This document shows positions 55,081-63,931 of a DNA stretch of 64,000 nucleotides, piece by piece. Each line of letters starts with the position of its first letter. The first letter of the stretch is position 1. The position numbers and the translations under genes were made by a program. Below the pieces are notes generated by a model that made no database searches, was not told where the DNA came from, and saw only the letters and a program-made list of their open reading frames with translations. This DNA comes from CAVQBL01 sp963710715 (GTDB taxonomy: Bacteria > Pseudomonadota > Gammaproteobacteria > DSM-16500): assembly GCA_963710715.1 (NCBI GenBank), contig CAVQBL010000008.1, positions 23,710 to 87,709 on the forward strand, written 5' to 3'.

Positions 55081-55461
55081 ATGGATAAAAAATATCAACA
55101 CCTTACAGATCAAGATCGTATCTTCTTGCGTATAATGCTTGAAAAAAGATATTCAAAAGGCAAAATTGCTGAAATATTAGGCGTCCATCGTTCAATGATT
55201 TATCGCGAAATAAAACGCAATAGTTGCATACATTGGTATAGCAGAAGAAAATTTTATTGGAGTCATTCAGCCCAGGAAAAATATCTCAAAAGGCGTAAAA
55301 GAGATATCAAATTAAATAAAGCAGCAAGATCAGTATTGCTAGATACTCTAGAAAGCTTAAATGAATTATTATCCATATCAGATAATATCGAATCAACGGT
55401 AAACGTAAACGATGCAAAATCAATGGCAGAAGACTGTACACGTTGTTGCTCGATCATGTGA
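55081..55461 (+). pseudogene. IS30-family transposase N-terminal fragment with a CaaX-like tail
   Basis: Starting at ATG 55081 the frame reads YQHLTDQDRIFLRIMLEKRY, SKGKIAEILGVHRSMIYREI and AQEKYLKRRKRDIKLN, the helix-turn-helix start of IS30 transposases. The DDE catalytic core is absent. After about residue 80 the sequence changes to unrelated text ending C-T-R-C-C-S-I-M. Cys-Ser-Ile-Met is a perfect CaaX farnesylation box (the same as in prelamin A). The open frame is therefore a chimera of an IS30 start and the end of another gene. Confidence 0.6.
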
Positions 55462-55649
55462 CGAACGTTTTATGATTTATAAAGACAGTAACGTTATGGA
55501 CGTTGTACGCTTATAAATCTAGGTGCCGATAATGAATTTTGCCGGAAATATAAAATGCCATTTACTAACTTCTCGATTAACTTTTAGAATTCTAAATTAG
55601 CTAGGGTAACAATCTTAAAACTATTTAAATTTTTTCTCAATATTTTTCT

Positions 55650-55832
55650 TTATTCGAGCCATATCTTTTTGGGGAACCATGCATGACGGAATTCTGCTTT
55701 TGTCATAATCTTATCTATCTTACGTGATAAAATAGTATTTGATGTTTTAGAAGTGACGATGATTAAAATCATAATTAAAAATAAAGTAATAAGAAATAAT
55801 AATGATATTAATAATATTTTTGTTTTAGTCAT
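55650..55832 (-). CDS. Small single-pass membrane protein, doubtful
   Basis: An ATG at 55832 opens 60 codons with one strong hydrophobic segment (LLISLLFLITLFLIMILIIV) and a charged tail. No ribosome site is evident and no family is recognised. It lies 44 bp after the serine hydrolase gene on the same strand. Confidence 0.3.
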   Translation of the reverse strand: MTKTKILLISLLFLITLFLIMILIIVTSKTSNTILSRKIDKIMTKAEFRHAWFPKKIWLE

Positions 55833-55875
55833 GTCTATTTACAAATTTGAGATGACTCAATTAATCGTTTACATA

Positions 55876-56985
55876 TTACTCCACCGGCTTATATCTAATT
55901 AGTTTTGTAGGGATCAGTGCAGACTCATAGAGTCCTGCAATATGATGCGCGATATCCCCAATGGTATCTGCAATATAAGCTCTGTTAGATAATATAATTA
56001 TTGTTAATTTATCGTCGACATATCTTGATGTATAGCTTGAAAATCCTTGAAATTCTCCGCCATGTTCGATTAAGCGATGTCCATTCATATTTCCTATAAA
56101 CCAGCCAAAACCGTAGCTAAATGTTTTTCCATTATTTAACTTCACTGGTGTAAACATCAGATCTAGGTCTAATGCTTTAAGTAATTTATCTGTATAAAGC
56201 GCAGCATCCCATTTGGAAAAATCGAATACTGTCATATACAAGGTTCCATCAGCCGTTCTACTAAGTGAAGGGGAAACATAAGCTTGATTTTGCAATTCAT
56301 TATTTACAAGTTCATATCCTGCAGCACGGTTCGGAATAATTTTCCTAGCATCAACAACTCCAGCTGTTTTCATTCTTAATGGGATAAAAATATATTGATC
56401 TAGAAGATCTCCATAAAATTTTCCAGACACTTTTTTTATAATGATACCAAGAATCATATAACCTGTATTACTGTATTTCCAGTTTTCTCCAGGCTGAAAA
56501 TCTAGGCGATAAGATTCAGCCAGCTTAATTAATTGTTCATCAGTATAATCACTTCGAGAATTAATGTATTTATCATAATTCATTAATCCGGATGTATGTG
56601 TTAGCAGATGGCGAATAGTTATATTCTCCCAACTTTTCGGCGTTCCTTTAATATATTTGCTAACTTTATCATCAAGCCCAATCTTGCCTTTTTCAACAAG
56701 CATCATAATCAAAGTAGCGGTAAATTGTTTCCCAGTCGAACCACTTTGATAAACATTATCTGGAGTGGCAGGAACATTAAGTTCTATATTTGCTAACCCA
56801 TATCCTTTTGCTTTTATAATTTCGCCATTTTTTATTACAGCAATTGAAAGACCGGGGATTTTATTCTTTTTCATTTCAGATTGAATATAGTCATCTACTT
56901 GATCTGCTCTAACAGAAATAGAAAATAGAAGAGAAAATATAGCGAGGATGAAAGATAAAAGCAAATGATAGAAATTCATTTTCAT
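55876..56985 (-). CDS. Periplasmic serine hydrolase, class C-like
   Basis: The 369-residue protein begins with a signal peptide (FYHLLLSFILAIFSLLFSIS, cleavage near residue 27). The active-site S-x-x-K is STGK in QSGSTGKQFT (about residue 86), the second motif YSN is in WKYSNTGYM (about residue 172), and the third region is GHRLIEHGGEFQGF (about residue 310, HGG in place of KTG). This is the class C beta-lactamase/esterase/D-aminopeptidase type. A decayed paralogue is at 33925-34430. Natural substrate unknown. Confidence 0.87.
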   Translation of the reverse strand: MKMNFYHLLLSFILAIFSLLFSISVRADQVDDYIQSEMKKNKIPGLSIAVIKNGEIIKAKGYGLANIELNVPATPDNVYQSGSTGKQFTATLIMMLVEKGKIGLDDKVSKYIKGTPKSWENITIRHLLTHTSGLMNYDKYINSRSDYTDEQLIKLAESYRLDFQPGENWKYSNTGYMILGIIIKKVSGKFYGDLLDQYIFIPLRMKTAGVVDARKIIPNRAAGYELVNNELQNQAYVSPSLSRTADGTLYMTVFDFSKWDAALYTDKLLKALDLDLMFTPVKLNNGKTFSYGFGWFIGNMNGHRLIEHGGEFQGFSSYTSRYVDDKLTIIILSNRAYIADTIGDIAHHIAGLYESALIPTKLIRYKPVE

Positions 56986-57049
56986 GAAAAAATTCCTTAT
57001 AGATGAGCAAGATAATAATGAAATAAGATTTACAAGTCAAATACTTCCG

Positions 57050-57086
57050 AGTACCCTTATTATCGGAATCTACGGAAGAGGGTACT
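57050..57086. promoter_or_regulatory. Inverted repeat before TnpI-type recombinase, possible resolution site
   Basis: AGTACCCT (57050-57057) and AGGGTACT (57079-57086) are exact reverse complements 21 bases apart, and CTTCCG/CGGAAG elements lie around them (57044-57049, 57073-57078). The site sits directly before the recombinase start. In Tn3 transposons with a TnpI recombinase, the internal resolution site is next to tnpI, so this is a candidate. Confidence 0.45.
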
Positions 57087-57089
57087 TTG

Positions 57090-58331
57090 ATGGAAAAAAA
57101 CCAACCAATTCAACCACTATTTATTCTGGCAGAAACCCAAGAAAAAATGGGAAGCGCTATTATCCAATTTACACGCGATGATTACAATAAAGAATTGGGT
57201 TCATCACTGATCGATGCTAAGAATGATGCTGAAGCTATTTCCACTTTCTTACGTGAGTATAAAGACTCGCCTGAAACACTGCGCTCTTACGCCAAAGAAA
57301 TTGAACGATTACTTTTGTGGTGCATTCATGTTGTAAAGATAAATATTTCCAGTTTAAGGCGGAATCATCTATTAGATTACCAAGAGTTTTTGAAAAATCC
57401 CGCACCAAAAAAATCATGGTGTGGTCCCAGTGTATCACGACATAAGAAAGACGATTCAGTTAATACAAACTGGCGCCCTTTTGTAAAAGGTTTGGGTGGC
57501 AATTCGATTAAAAAAGCCATCAAGATTTTAGATTCGTTCTTCAATTATCTTGTACAAACAAATTATTTAATAGGAAATCCACTCGCGGTAGATCGCAGAC
57601 GTAAAAAGCGACATCAAGCTGGTCCACGCATTATTGATCGTTATCTTGAGCTCGATGAAATTTTTGCTGTATTGGATGGCTTGTCAGAACACCCTATTCA
57701 AGATGACGACAATCAGTTTCAAGTTATTCGTGCGCGATACATTATTTTATTATTGTTCTATACAGGCTTACGTATTGCTGAAGCTGCAAAACATAAGATG
57801 AGTCATTTTATTCAACGGGAAGATAATTGGTTTTTACGTGTTATTGGCAAGGGAAAGAAACTGCGCGAAATCCCCGTTCCTGATGAGCTGCTAAAAGCAC
57901 TAGCTGATTTTAGATTGAAGGTAAACCTTCTCTCTCCGCAGCCTCAATTTAAAGAAAAGACACCACTTATTCCCATGCAAAATTTACATCAACCGATTAG
58001 TACTCGACGCATAAATCAAATTTTGAAATGGGCATTTAATTTGGGAGCTACTAAATTTGAGGTAGAACAACCCAGAAAAGCATCGAAGTTACGCTCCGCA
58101 TCCGCGCATTGGTTACGTCATAGCTATGTGACATACTTACTAGATTCAGGCGCGTCATTGAAAGTGGTTCAAGAAAATGCTGGGCATAGTGATATTGGAA
58201 CAACCATGTTATATCGCCATGTTGCGCAACTTGATCGCCATTCAGAAACAAAGAATTTATCATTGGATAGAATAAAACAAGTTAAATTAAAAAATAAGAA
58301 AAGCAAGGAAACTGAGCCGTGCCAAGACTAG
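57090..58331 (+). CDS. Tyrosine recombinase, TnpI-type of a Tn3-family transposon
   Basis: The 413-residue protein has a core-binding domain (about 50-170) and a catalytic domain with Arg in LLFYTGLRIAEAAKH (about 230), Lys in VIGKGKKLREIPV, His-x-x-Arg in AHWLRHSYVTYLL (about 345), Gly-His in AGHSDIGTTML and Tyr in LYRHVAQLD (about 378). It overlaps the start of a Tn3-family transposase gene by 13 bp. That pairing of a tyrosine recombinase with a Tn3 transposase resembles Tn4430/Tn5401, in which TnpI resolves cointegrates. ATG 57090 follows AGAGGG. Confidence 0.85.
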   Translation: MEKNQPIQPLFILAETQEKMGSAIIQFTRDDYNKELGSSLIDAKNDAEAISTFLREYKDSPETLRSYAKEIERLLLWCIHVVKINISSLRRNHLLDYQEFLKNPAPKKSWCGPSVSRHKKDDSVNTNWRPFVKGLGGNSIKKAIKILDSFFNYLVQTNYLIGNPLAVDRRRKKRHQAGPRIIDRYLELDEIFAVLDGLSEHPIQDDDNQFQVIRARYIILLLFYTGLRIAEAAKHKMSHFIQREDNWFLRVIGKGKKLREIPVPDELLKALADFRLKVNLLSPQPQFKEKTPLIPMQNLHQPISTRRINQILKWAFNLGATKFEVEQPRKASKLRSASAHWLRHSYVTYLLDSGASLKVVQENAGHSDIGTTMLYRHVAQLDRHSETKNLSLDRIKQVKLKNKKSKETEPCQD

Positions 58332-59060
58332 CAATTTTTGATAAGGACGAAATTAAAGCATTTGATAACCCCCAATATTATCCGCTGAACAGCGCGAGAA
58401 ATATTTTGCATTATCAGATAAATTACTTTTATTGATGAAAAAACTAACCTCTCCCACTAACAAGCTATGCCTGGTAGTTCAATGGGGGTATTTTCGGGCC
58501 ACAGGCCGATTTTTTTCGCCTAAAGATTTTAGGAAATCTGATATTGCATATGTGGCGGAACTACTTGATATTTCATTATCAGAAATTGATATTAATTATT
58601 ATCATAATAAGAGAAAAACGTCACGCGAACATGAAAAATCAATTTTGTTTGCAATGACTTTTGCACCGTTTGATGAAAATACAAAAACAATGTTGTGTGA
58701 AAATATAGAACGCTTGGTTGAAAAACAGGTTCAACCACGTGAGATGATTTATCACTTAGCATCACAACTTCATCAACAAAAAATTGAAATTCCAGGGTAT
58801 TACACATTCGTTGAAAATATTACATTAGTTTATAACCAATTCGAAGATAATTTATTAAGTACAATTGATAAACACATAACATCAGACCAAACCATCAAAT
58901 TAGATTTATTAGTTGATATAAAAGAAGATTCAGGAGATAAATCACTAATTACCGAATGGAAAACGATTAATCAATCAATGAAAGTGGGTGAAATTCAAGA
59001 TAACATTGATTTATTCAAAAAAATAAAATCATATTTTAATAACCTTCTTCCAGCGCTTAA
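58319..59060 (+). pseudogene. Tn3-family transposase, N-terminal part only
   Basis: From GTG 58319 the text PRLAIFDKDEIKAFDNP leads, after a shift near 58370, into LSAEQREKYFALSDKLLLLM and the frame 58432 onward, which has VQWGYFRATGRFFSPKDF and DIAYVAELLDI. This is the DUF4158 N-terminal domain of Tn3-family TnpA. About 220 codons remain; the DDE catalytic part is cut off near 59060, where IS21-type end repeats begin. It is frameshifted and truncated. Confidence 0.75.
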
Positions 59061-59186
59061 CAGGTGCGTATTTCAGTCGAAACGAACAGCTATTTCATCT
59101 AAAAGCGAACACTGATTTCACTTCTACTCGAACAGTCATTTCATAATTTCTCGAACGGTCGATTCAGGTCACGGGTGCATTATCTG

Positions 59187-59933
59187 TTAAGAATTTTCTT
59201 CTTGTAAAGGTTTTTTATTTTTTCGTAATGAATCTCCCTTTAATTCCAATCGCACAGAATTATGCAAAAGCCTATCTAAGATAGCATCTGCCAGAGTCGC
59301 GTCATTTAAATGTTCATGCCAATGTGTCGTCGGTAATTGACTGGTAATGATGGTAGACCGCTGTTGATAACGATCATCAAGCATCTCAAGCAAGTCACGA
59401 CGCTGTTCATCATCAGGTGAAACAAGCCCCCAGTCATCTAAAATCAGAAGATCAATTTTAGCAACCTGAGAAAGCCACTGGGTATATGTGCCATCCGCTT
59501 TTGCAATTTTAAGATCGTGCCAAAGACGAGGTAGGCGATAGTATCGAGAAGTGAATCCAGATAGACAAGCTTTGTGTGCCATGGCACAGGCCAAGTAAGT
59601 TTTTCCACATCCGGTAGGCCCAGTAATTAATAAATTTAAATGCTGTTGAATCCATTGCCCCCGCGCTAACTCCAGAACATTTGATTTATTTAGTCCACGA
59701 GGGTGCTTAAAATCAATATCTTCCATGCAAGCAGTTTGCTGTAGTTTTGCTTGAGTTAATCGTCTTTTTAAACGTCGATTTTCTCTTAGATACCATTCTC
59801 GCTCAATCAGTAATCCTAAACGAGATTCAAAATCTAAATCGGGTAATGGTTGCGAAAGCTGTTCTTGAAAAGCATCAGCCATGCCTATTAATCGCAGTGT
59901 GCGAAGTTTTTCTAAGGTAGGATTACTCAACAT
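59187..59933 (-). CDS. istB: IS21-family helper ATPase IstB
   Basis: The 248-residue AAA+ protein has Walker A GPTGCGKTYLACAMAH (about residues 105-120), Walker B DLLILDDWGL (about 170-179) and the IstB C-terminal pattern RRDLLEMLDDRYQQRSTIIT with LADAILDRLLHNSVRLEL. It assembles on DNA and activates the IstA transposase. Length and motifs are intact. It lies 18 bp after istA, as is normal. Confidence 0.93.
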   Translation of the reverse strand: MLSNPTLEKLRTLRLIGMADAFQEQLSQPLPDLDFESRLGLLIEREWYLRENRRLKRRLTQAKLQQTACMEDIDFKHPRGLNKSNVLELARGQWIQQHLNLLITGPTGCGKTYLACAMAHKACLSGFTSRYYRLPRLWHDLKIAKADGTYTQWLSQVAKIDLLILDDWGLVSPDDEQRRDLLEMLDDRYQQRSTIITSQLPTTHWHEHLNDATLADAILDRLLHNSVRLELKGDSLRKNKKPLQEENS

Positions 59934-59951
59934 ATTTTATTTCTCCAAAAA

Positions 59952-60854
59952 TTATTTGTAGTAGGTAGAACCACGGATATTTTCATGTGAAGACACCATA
60001 GGCGGTGGTTCCACATGAGAAATAGGTATTGCATCTAATTTATTTTTTAAGATTGACTCAACTTGCTGGTAGCGTGAGGCACCTGCAAATAATCCTCTTG
60101 CACAAGCTTTTTCAAGGCGGTCTTCTCCAAACCTTTTTCCCAAACGTAACAAACCAAGGCATGCACGGAAGGCTTGCTGCGGAAATGCACGTGCTGCAAT
60201 CATGTGCTCAATAAATTTAGCTGTCTCGGGCCCAATTTTATTTGCCCATCTTTTAATTCGTTCAGGGGTCCATTCTGCATGGGCACGATGGGCTGGCGGC
60301 ATATGCTCTGCTATTGTGGTATGTTTATAACGAAGATAACTCCGCTCATGGACAGCAATGCGTTTTTCCTGATAAAAACATTCTATTATTTTGGAAGTCG
60401 AGCGAATTTCTACTGCATGATGGATGTAACGATAAGGCACACTGTAATAGTGATCATCAAAAACAAAATGATAATCAATATTAATTTTAGCTTTGTTCCA
60501 ATCAGCATATTGATATCGATCTTGTGGTAAAGGTTTTAATGCTGGCTTGTCTAACAACTCAAATAGTTCTCGTCGTGATGTTTTCATTTTTTGAAACGAC
60601 TTGACATTAAAAGCAGCAAGTCTTGATTTAATAGCTGCATTAATTTCGCCAATGCTGGTAAAGGTAATATTTCGTAATGGCGCGAGAATTTGTTTTTCTA
60701 CACAACCCACCGCATTTTCTACTTTTGCTTTATCCTTGGGTTCGGCTGCTCTTGCAGGGACAACAGCAAAACCATAATGTTCGCTGAAGTGCTGATAATT
60801 TGCATTGATATCGGGATCATAAAGATGTGCCTTGATAACACCTGATTTTAAGTT
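59952..60854 (-). pseudogene. istA: IS21-family transposase IstA, 3' part
   Basis: Reading from the RIT junction at 60854, the frame gives NLKSGVIKAHLYDPDINANY, EHYGFAVVPARAAEPKDKAK, VENAVGCVEKQILAPLRNI and the C-terminal Mu-type region (VFDDHYYSVPYRYIHHAVEI, RAFPQQAFRACLGLLRLG). The catalytic Glu block (PKDKAKVENAVG) is retained, but the helix-turn-helix and the first catalytic Asp lie upstream of the insertion and are lost here. The longest frame with its own start is 59952-60710. Confidence 0.85.
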
Positions 60855-60921
60855 TTATGTTAAGTAAACCATTATGTTGAGTGGTTTAAACAAGCTTCGT
60901 ATTTTCTCGTAAAAACCACAT
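60853..60921. repeat. Left terminal inverted repeat of RIT element
   Basis: Exact reverse complement of 63932-64000 over 69 bases. Inside it TAAACCA (60865-60871) and TGGTTTA (60882-60888) form a smaller inverted repeat with a 10-base centre, shaped like a tyrosine-recombinase core site. Confidence 0.9.
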
Positions 60922-61005
60922 TTTTCAATCTCTTAACTTCACATAATAAAACACTAATCTCATACCTTTATTATAGTAATTTTCATTCACTATAGGGGAT
61001 ATGAC

Positions 61006-61914
61006 ATGCTTTATAAAAAATCTAAACTGTTAATTGAATACGTTAATTTTCTTCGCGATCAGCAGTGCTTGTCTGATGCAACAATTATTATTCGTAAAAA
61101 ATTTGCAGAACCATTTCTACATCATCTTGGCAATATTGCTCACCCATCAAGGCTATCTAGATTATCTGCAAAAACCATACATGATTACATCATTGTGACA
61201 TCATCACCCCTGCATCGTGCGAGTAAAAAACATGTAACTTCATCTGTTAGAAGTTTCCTCAGCTTTGCACATATTAAAGGTTATTTAAAGAAAGATTTAA
61301 TAGAAGCAGTCCCAGTGATTCCGACAAGAAAATTGGATCGTTTACCTCAAAACATGTCTTGGAAAGATACTCAAAAACTTCTCAAGATGCCGGATAAAAA
61401 AACACATACAGGACGACGCGATTTTGCAGTTTTATCATTGCTAATTAACTATGGTGTGCGAATTGGCCAAGTTACAACTTTAAAATTGCAAGACATTCAT
61501 TGGCGTGAGGGCGTTATTTGTTTTGCAGCAAGCAAAAACAGTAATGCTTTGCGTTTGCCTCTTCATAAAGAGGTTGCAAATGCATTGTTGGTCTATATCA
61601 AGAAAGATCGAAAGGTATTTGAGTTTCAAGAAGTTTTTTTGACTATTAGAGGGATTCAACGACCTTTAAGTAAAAACAATCATTACTGGAATTGCTTAAA
61701 AAAATATTATGTAAAAGCTGGGATTGTTTCGCCTTCTCAAGGATCTCGTATTATTCGCCATGCTTTTGCTACACGGCTAGTAAATCAAAAGCTACCTATC
61801 AAAACAATATCTGATCTGCTTGGACATCGATGGATTGAAACTACCTTTATTTATACCAAGGTTGATGTAGCCCGACTACGAGAACTTGCCATTAATTGGC
61901 CGGAGGTTGTGTAA
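61006..61914 (+). CDS. ritA: RIT element recombinase A
   Basis: The 302-residue tyrosine recombinase has an N-terminal core-binding domain (1-100) and catalytic residues Arg in LLINYGVRIGQVTTL (about 150), His-x-x-Arg in IIRHAFATRLV (about 246), Gly-His in LLGHRWIETT and Tyr in FIYTKVD (about 285). ATG 61006 follows TAGGGGA. It is the first gene of the trio, and its TAA overlaps the next start (TAATG). Confidence 0.9.
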   Translation: MLYKKSKLLIEYVNFLRDQQCLSDATIIIRKKFAEPFLHHLGNIAHPSRLSRLSAKTIHDYIIVTSSPLHRASKKHVTSSVRSFLSFAHIKGYLKKDLIEAVPVIPTRKLDRLPQNMSWKDTQKLLKMPDKKTHTGRRDFAVLSLLINYGVRIGQVTTLKLQDIHWREGVICFAASKNSNALRLPLHKEVANALLVYIKKDRKVFEFQEVFLTIRGIQRPLSKNNHYWNCLKKYYVKAGIVSPSQGSRIIRHAFATRLVNQKLPIKTISDLLGHRWIETTFIYTKVDVARLRELAINWPEVV

Positions 61915-62894
61915 TGAAAAAAAAACGATTTAAAGGCCCAATGGGAAAATTTATAAAACAGCATTTAGAACTCCGCAGGTCTCTTGGTTTTATATATAAA
62001 GGAACTGAATATCCTTTAGATGCATTTGATCAGCATTTAGCAAAATACTTTCCGTACTGCAAAACAATTACTCGTGAGATGGTTTTCGGTTATCTTGACT
62101 CTACGCATCATCTTCAATCTAAAACTCGGAGTGATCACGTTAGCAAACTACGACAATTTTGTCGTTTTATGTTTCAGTTCAATACAAAGACATATATCCC
62201 AGAGAATGGTCTAGTAAGTCCGGGAATAGTTCAAGTAAAACCACATATTTTTACAGAAAAAGAGATTCATAAACTCATTAAGCAAGCGAAAAAAATTCGT
62301 GGAAAGAATACGCTGTTACCCTACACCTATGCAACGATTATTGGGTTGTTATGGGTGACAGGGATGCGGATTGGTGAAGTTGTTAAGCTTAAAATAGAAG
62401 ATGTTGATACGATCGACGGCATTATCTATGTTCGGCAAACCAAGTTTTTTAAATCTCGTCTCATTCCTTTATCAGAGTCATCGAATCAAGCGCTCATAAA
62501 ATATAAAAAACAACGAGCGAAGTTTAATTATAGTGAAGAGACTGGAACATCATTTTTCTTTAATAACAGAGGAAAACCTTGCATAACAGCCACGGCACCT
62601 AGAACAATCAAAGAACTCATGATTAAGGTTGGCTTGAAAACCATTCAGGGTAAAGTGCCTCGTGTTCACGATATACGACATACCTTTGCGACACGTTGTT
62701 TATTGGATTTTTATAAAGCTGGAAAAGATCCTACGGCATATCTCCCCGTTTTAGCTACCTATTTAGGGCATGCAAATATTGCCAACACGCAGGTTTATTT
62801 ACATCCATCGATTGAACTACTGAATATCGCAAGCCAAAAAGTTCAATCCTATACCCAATCTTTACCGGGAGAAAAATATGAAACAAGAAAATAA
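61914..62894 (+). CDS. ritB: RIT element recombinase B
   Basis: The start is ATG 61914, overlapping the ritA stop, with GGAGG 9 bases upstream; an earlier ATG at 61896 lies within that ribosome-site region. The 326-residue protein has Arg in LLWVTGMRIGEVVKL (about 150), a Lys in VRQTKFFKSRLIPL, His-x-x-Arg in VHDIRHTFATR (about 262), Gly-His in YLGHANIANT and Tyr in TQVYLHPS (about 302), all intact. It ends 17 bp inside ritC. Confidence 0.9.
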   Translation: MKKKRFKGPMGKFIKQHLELRRSLGFIYKGTEYPLDAFDQHLAKYFPYCKTITREMVFGYLDSTHHLQSKTRSDHVSKLRQFCRFMFQFNTKTYIPENGLVSPGIVQVKPHIFTEKEIHKLIKQAKKIRGKNTLLPYTYATIIGLLWVTGMRIGEVVKLKIEDVDTIDGIIYVRQTKFFKSRLIPLSESSNQALIKYKKQRAKFNYSEETGTSFFFNNRGKPCITATAPRTIKELMIKVGLKTIQGKVPRVHDIRHTFATRCLLDFYKAGKDPTAYLPVLATYLGHANIANTQVYLHPSIELLNIASQKVQSYTQSLPGEKYETRK

Positions 62895-63898
62895 ATTAAT
62901 GCCATTTACACAATCCTTCTTTCAAGAATATCTCGTTGTGCATCGCGGCTTAAGTCAAAATACTATTATGGCTTACCGTGACGCATTAAAATTATTCTTT
63001 GCTTTTGAAAGTTCACATCAAAATAAACCCGCTATCAAGCTCACATTGGAGAACTTAAATGCCGAATCCGTTTTGGCATTCTTAAACCAGATCGAAATAA
63101 AAAGAAAAAATAGTATTGTGACTCGGAATTTAAGACTAGCTGCGCTAAAAACATTTTGTCTCTATTTGAGTACAAAAGATATTTTAAGAATCGGTGAATA
63201 TCAAAAAATTATGGCTCTTCCATTAAAGCGAGCTCCTCATAAAGTAGTGGACTATCTCGAAGTTAATGAGGTTAAATTAATACTAGAAAGTATTGACCGC
63301 ACAGAAATCAGCGGGCAACGAGACTATGTGTTACTTAAGCTGCTATATAATACGGGTGTAGGGTACAGGAAATCTGCGACTTAAAGGTGAACTCCATCAC
63401 TTTTGGCCATGTTCCTGTCATCACTATTGTAGGGAAAGGAAAAAAAACACGATATGTTCCAATATGGCCAGAAACAGCTAAGCTTTTACAAAATTATTTA
63501 AAGGTTATTCAATTGTCAAAAAAACCGGATGCGAATCTTTTATGAATTTACAAGGAGAACCCCTTGGTCGTCACGGTGTACGATACATTATAAAGCAACG
63601 ATGTTTTGCAGCAGAAAGTTCTTGCCCGAGTCTAAAGAAAAAAACTATAGGTCCGCATACCTTTCGTCATACTACAGCAATGCATTTCCTTCAAGCAGGA
63701 GTTGATCTTAGTATTATCAAGAGCTGGTTAGGTCACGTTAATTTAGCAACAACGCATGCTTACATTGAAATTGATATGGAAATGAAACGTAAAGCATTAG
63801 AAGCTTGTTCTTCTATGAGAAAATCATCTTCGTTGAAAAATCTTCTGGATAAGAACAAAGATATTTTAACTTGGCTCGATTCAATATCAGGTAATTAG
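62878..63898 (+). pseudogene. ritC: RIT element recombinase C, two frameshifts
   Basis: ATG 62878 (ribosome site GGGAG) starts the third recombinase: FTQSFFQEYLVVHRGLSQNT and onward. At about 63365, exactly in the box with the first catalytic Arg (LLYNTGV...), one base is off; the homologous text resumes as VQEICDLKVNSITFG. A second shift near 63540 leads into NLQGEPLGRHGVRYIIK, HTFRHTTAMHFLQAG, WLGHVNLATTHAYIE. Catalytic His, Arg and Tyr are present but the protein cannot be read through, so this copy is probably unable to move by itself. Confidence 0.85.
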
Positions 63899-63931
63899 TC
63901 TTTCGTTATGTAGAGTTGATGTACTGAAAAG

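Larger units (their letters stand above)
59060..60854 (-). mobile_element. IS21-family element, 5' part of istA removed by a later insertion
   Basis: The element carries istB (59187-59933) and the 3' part of istA (59952-60854), in the usual istA-istB order on the minus strand. Its right end overlies the truncated tnpA, where a motif of the form 'TTTCA-n-CGAACA' recurs several times (59070-59160), like the repeated transposase sites at IS21 ends. The left half lies beyond the RIT element and outside the window. The exact boundary near 59060 is approximate. Confidence 0.75.
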
